Below, piece by piece: positions 56,382 through 60,000 of a stretch of 60,000 nucleotides of DNA. The position numbers and the translations under genes are program-made. The DNA is from Tubiluchus corallicola. Lineage: Eukaryota > Priapulida > Priapulimorpha > Priapulimorphida > Tubiluchidae. The stretch lies in contig JAQGDQ010000040.1 of the NCBI GenBank assembly GCA_030141605.1, positions 714,501-774,500 on the forward strand, given 5' to 3'. The notes beneath the pieces are model-generated. The model searched no databases and was not told where the DNA came from. It saw only the letters and a list, made by a program, of their open reading frames with translations. The first letter of the stretch is position 1; every line of letters begins with the position of its first letter.

Positions 56382-58856
56382 CTGTAACAGAAATGTAACT
56401 GCTATTAGTATCAATGACATCAATTTTCAAAGATAACAATTATAAAAGCGATTATTATTAACAAGAGCACTTCTGGGCTCAGTGAAGCCAAGCAATCTAA
56501 TTCACTGTAAACTTTAATGGTAGTAGCAATTACATTAATGTGGCTATAAAGCAAAGCTTTCAATAATTGCTGTTGTACAAACAAAGCAAAACATGAGTTC
56601 ACTGAGACTGACTAAGACTATTATAGCCACAATTATAATTAACATTGTACATGTAAGTTAGAATTTACATTTCATGTGTTCCTTTAAAACCACTGACATA
56701 CATTCTTCTATAGAACTAAACCTAATGGTGATTGCAGAGTAAATGTATTTTTTTCAAAAGCTTTGTTGTTAGTAACTTGCTTAAATCTTCGATTGCAAAT
56801 TGTTTCTTCTTAATTTCTTGTTGTATCTATCCCTCTATTTTATTACTTTCCCGTGCTTTCTCCTTTTCACCCTATTCTACGTTTCCTGTGTACTAATGTA
56901 TACACCTATCTTTACTCTCTTATTAATTTAATTTTCTTATTACAATTTATTTATGTAGTCAAATGGTAGTCCAACTATAGCTGACAAAAAAGTGACTACA
57001 AATTGTTAAAGTGTAATTACTGCAATAAACACCCAATCTTACATGCAATAAACGCCCAAAACTGGAATAACTACTTGGCAGCTTATTTATAAAAATATTA
57101 CATACAAAAAGAAAACACCTCAGAAAAGCAAATAAATTAAATACTGATATGTTATAAAAACATAAAAATAAAACCTGTTTAGGTATGCATATTACCAGGA
57201 GGCATTACTAAAAAAATTCAAGGGTAATTCCTACTCAACAACTAAGGGTACACAATCATCAATGCCTCTAGTGTCTACTACTCAAACCATCATAAATACC
57301 ACGAAGACCATTCCTACATGGTAGGATCAGAGTTTAGAAGAGCTTAGGTGTTTTGGGCAGGAACAGGAATTCCTCAAACATCAAATGCTAGCAGGATAGA
57401 ATGTTGAACCACAACAATTTATCTGACAAAACACATCATAAAAAACCGTGCAATTTAAATGTTACACTAGCGACAGCATTTAACCATACATAAATCTTAT
57501 TACCGTATTTTCCCGTGTATAAGAGACCCTTTTTTGCTCAGAATTTTCACTTTAAAAATAGGGGGTCTCTTATACATGGGAGTAAGTCTTTTCAATAAGA
57601 TGCATAAATTGTGACACTAATGATTTTAAAGAAATAAGTGCTCTACAACTGTTTTGCGTGTCGCGTTCGACTATGAAGCGGTTGTAAGCAATACAAGCAT
57701 CGTGACACAGGCATTATCTCCTCGTTTTCTCTTTTCCTGTTACAGGTTTGCAGGTACGCACTTTGATATATACCAGTACTCTTTTTCTACAACACATTAA
57801 CTGGTTTTATTTTGTTTTCAGTACCGCACTGAGTTGAAAAAAGTTGTACTCTACCCTCTAAAAATGTCCGTCTGAAAAAACTTTTTTCCAGAATTTTTGC
57901 CTAAAAATTAAAGGGGTCTCTTATACACAAGGGTCTCTTATACACGGACGGGAAAATACGGTAATATGTTGCAGCTGTACAAAATAAACAAGATATTTGA
58001 TGTATTTACAAAAAAGTAAAAGTTACATTTGGAAAATCCAGTGCACAAGGCAAAATACATAAACTCAAATCAAAGAACTGATTTTAAATTCTATTTACAT
58101 TACTTCAAAACAATAAATCAATCAATATAATAACACAGTAGATCTACAGTTTCCCGGGTGCACTGTCAATAAAACATGCTTAACAACAGGACTCAATTGA
58201 TTAAATCTGCATGAACAGTAGAAGCAATGGGTACATACTTACATTGAAACCTAGCAACAAAATTAATTAAGCCAAACTGACATCACTTACGCATTGCCTG
58301 ATACAGCTTATTTGCCTGGCTATGATACTTCTGCGAATTACAGGTGTTCTATTAAATTAAGCTAAATGATGACAATATTAAATGAATTATGCAAGCATTA
58401 CAATTACACATCTAATTTAATTTTATCTAAAAGTTTTACCCTAAGCAAATCATACGCATAACGGCATGAACTGTAGCAATTAAAAAAGTATACGAAGGTT
58501 TTTAATTATAGTTCTGCGTTTCAACACTTTATAACTTTTTTATAGTTACACCACTTGTTTAGAGTTTCAATTTAAAGAGGTGATACCATTTGTCAAAGAT
58601 TATAATTACTTTATAGCTTGGCAGGTAAAAATTATCTGCAACACCTTACCATCCTGCTAATGAAAGGTTGAGCAGAGAAATAGGTGCCCGATTTAGTTAT
58701 TACTGCCATAATAGCCAATACCCAGAGACATCATTTAGCTCTTATTGGCATAAATGCCATTTCATTAAGGTGTGAGGGTAAAACTGTAGAATCAATATGA
58801 AGTCGAAAGCAAACAGCAATTTCTGAATGAGGCTATGCAATATTAACAAATTGTAC
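56382..58856. other. Intron of the ceramidase gene with a MITE-like element
   Basis: The intron holds the inverted-repeat element at 57501-57963. The remainder is AT-rich and unremarkable. Confidence 0.55.
57501..57963. mobile_element. Short non-autonomous DNA transposon (MITE) with TACCGTATTTTCCCG termini
   Basis: The left end reads TACCGTATTTTCCCGTGTAT and the right end is its inverse with a small insertion (CCGTCCGTGTATAAG). The motif GTATAAGAGACCC occurs at both ends, with a further inverted copy of it near each end. The total length is 463 bases. No transposase frame is present. Flanking bases are TAT on the left and TAT on the right, in keeping with a TA or TAT target duplication, but this is too short to be sure. 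Confidence 0.85.
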
Positions 58857-58974
58857 CTGGTGGATAAGAGGTGACTTCATGGTAACGTATATCACAGTGA
58901 CAAATACAGAGTAAAAGATGAGCAGTGTTACTAGTTTATGGCTTTGCTGCCCAGGTGGAGTGTACGCCTCAAAT
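58857..58974 (-). CDS. Alkaline ceramidase (ACER3-like), exon with membrane helix and IHQ motif
   Basis: The exon reads FEAYTPPGQQSHKL, then VTLLIFYSVFVTVIYVTMKS and PLIHQ. It matches the family segment FExxKxxxxxxxxLxFxLxLFSxxVTxxYLxxxxPxxHQ: end of one membrane helix, a loop, and the next helix. The acceptor is GATTGTTCACAG with phase 2 entry, and the donor is CAG|GTACAA in phase 0. The exons before this one, which should carry the N-terminus and the catalytic Ser, Asp and first zinc His, lie beyond 60000. Confidence 0.88.
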
Positions 58975-60000
58975 CTGTGAACAATCACATTGAAAAATAT
59001 ATACAATTACGAAACAAGAAACTCAGGAATTATCAATAATGTTTCATTAACTACTTGTCATGTTAATAAAGGATTAATGATTTATTCTTGGAAGTAATAA
59101 CTGTTTTGAACTTGTGCGAAGAATTTAACATTATATCCAACATGCCAAAATCACAAAATTTTATTGTAACTATTAATCTAATTTAGTTGTAGCTTAGAAT
59201 CCAATTTAAGCTATTGCTGAACAAGTATTTTATGTTCAGAAGTGTCAGAGTCTGAGTTCGAGTATACGTATTACTCGCAAATTAATTTAGTTTGATCATA
59301 GCAATATAGCCACTTAATTCTCAAAAGTTCAATGTTCATCTACCATGTACCTGCATGATGTAGGTCATTTGAAGGATGTATGGCAACAACTTTGGGGTAA
59401 TCGTAACAAGCTACCCTGCTGCACCAATGGTACATGATCCTCATAAGCACAGGGTGGATACAACAATCTCTGATCCAATATGGACCTACTGTCTAGCATG
59501 AATCGTTGGAATATTAAAACGTATGGCATTAAAGACCTTCACATATTATAATTTTAGACTTTTTTGTTTATCTGAAAGAGTCAACTTGTTGGTAGTTATT
59601 AAATTTTACGTCCTCGGCAGTGCGGTATAAGCTAAGCCAAGCCTTATTAAGACGACAGCGTGTGATTTCTATAAAGGGTCAAGGATACGTAAATAAACGT
59701 AAACCACCAACCGTAAAAAAATAGGCAATGACGTTTCCAGGAGAGTACACAATGGTCTGAAAATACTACAAAAATAGCTTGCAATAGTGCCCGATACGCT
59801 TTTAGCTTACGCTAAAATAGCATGGGTAGCGCGGGCTGGTCAAGTAACAGCTAGAACTTCTCAACCATGCACAGCAGAGAGTGAACTTTCACAGCCTGTA
59901 CAATTTTAGCAGCAGTTGCCACTAAATGCTTCCATCAGTCAGTGTTGTAAATAACTACACACCCCTCACCTCATAATAACTTTTTAGCTGCAGCTGAACC
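58975..60000. other. Intron of the ceramidase gene, continuing past the right edge
   Basis: No further ceramidase exon was recognised. A short minus-strand frame near 59690-59765 (TIVYSPGNVIAYFFTVGGL) looks protein-like but matches nothing I know. Confidence 0.45.

Overview
The window is animal (metazoan) nuclear DNA: AT-rich, with small protein-coding exons bounded by clean GT/AG sites, introns of hundreds to thousands of bases, many microsatellites, a LINE, tRNA-derived SINE-like copies and small terminal-inverted-repeat elements. A degenerate TTAGGG tract and an invertebrate-looking receptor guanylate cyclase suggest a non-vertebrate, probably marine, animal; I cannot fix the phylum from sequence alone.

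From 249 to about 44129, on the minus strand, lies most of one gene: a single-pass receptor guanylate cyclase of the natriuretic-peptide-receptor type. Sixteen consecutive exon positions, whose phases and splice sites all agree, encode signal peptide, extracellular ANF-receptor-like ligand domain, transmembrane helix, kinase-homology domain, dimerisation coiled coil and the first two exons of the cyclase domain. The end of the cyclase domain lies beyond position 1. The most interesting point is that there are two different first exons, at 37556-38213 and 43457-44129. They are paralogous, each has its own signal peptide, and both end at the same codon position, in the same phase, after the same Arg-Val-Lys. 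Either can join the shared exon at 31398-31563. This looks like one receptor locus that can swap the N-terminal half of its ligand-binding domain by alternative promoter and first-exon use.

The intron between the two exons that straddle the kinase-homology activation segment (5223-9944) holds a nearly full-length LINE in the opposite orientation, with two intact overlapping reading frames. The second frame has no useful AUG, and a U UUU UUG slippery heptamer sits directly before the first frame's stop codon, which points to -1 frameshifting. Other introns hold at least five SINE-like copies with a tRNA-type B box, foldback elements and long pure microsatellites.

From about 44130 to 50400 I see no confident gene. 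From 50409 to the right edge a second minus-strand gene is visible: an alkaline ceramidase (ACER3-like) whose middle and C-terminal exons (58857-58974, 56326-56381, 55476-55580 and 55159 downward) carry the family's FHxWWH zinc-binding motif. Its N-terminal exons lie beyond 60000 and its exact 3' end is uncertain; two further exon-like segments at 52.2 and 50.5 kb may belong to it or to something else. An intron of this gene holds a 463-bp inverted-repeat element.
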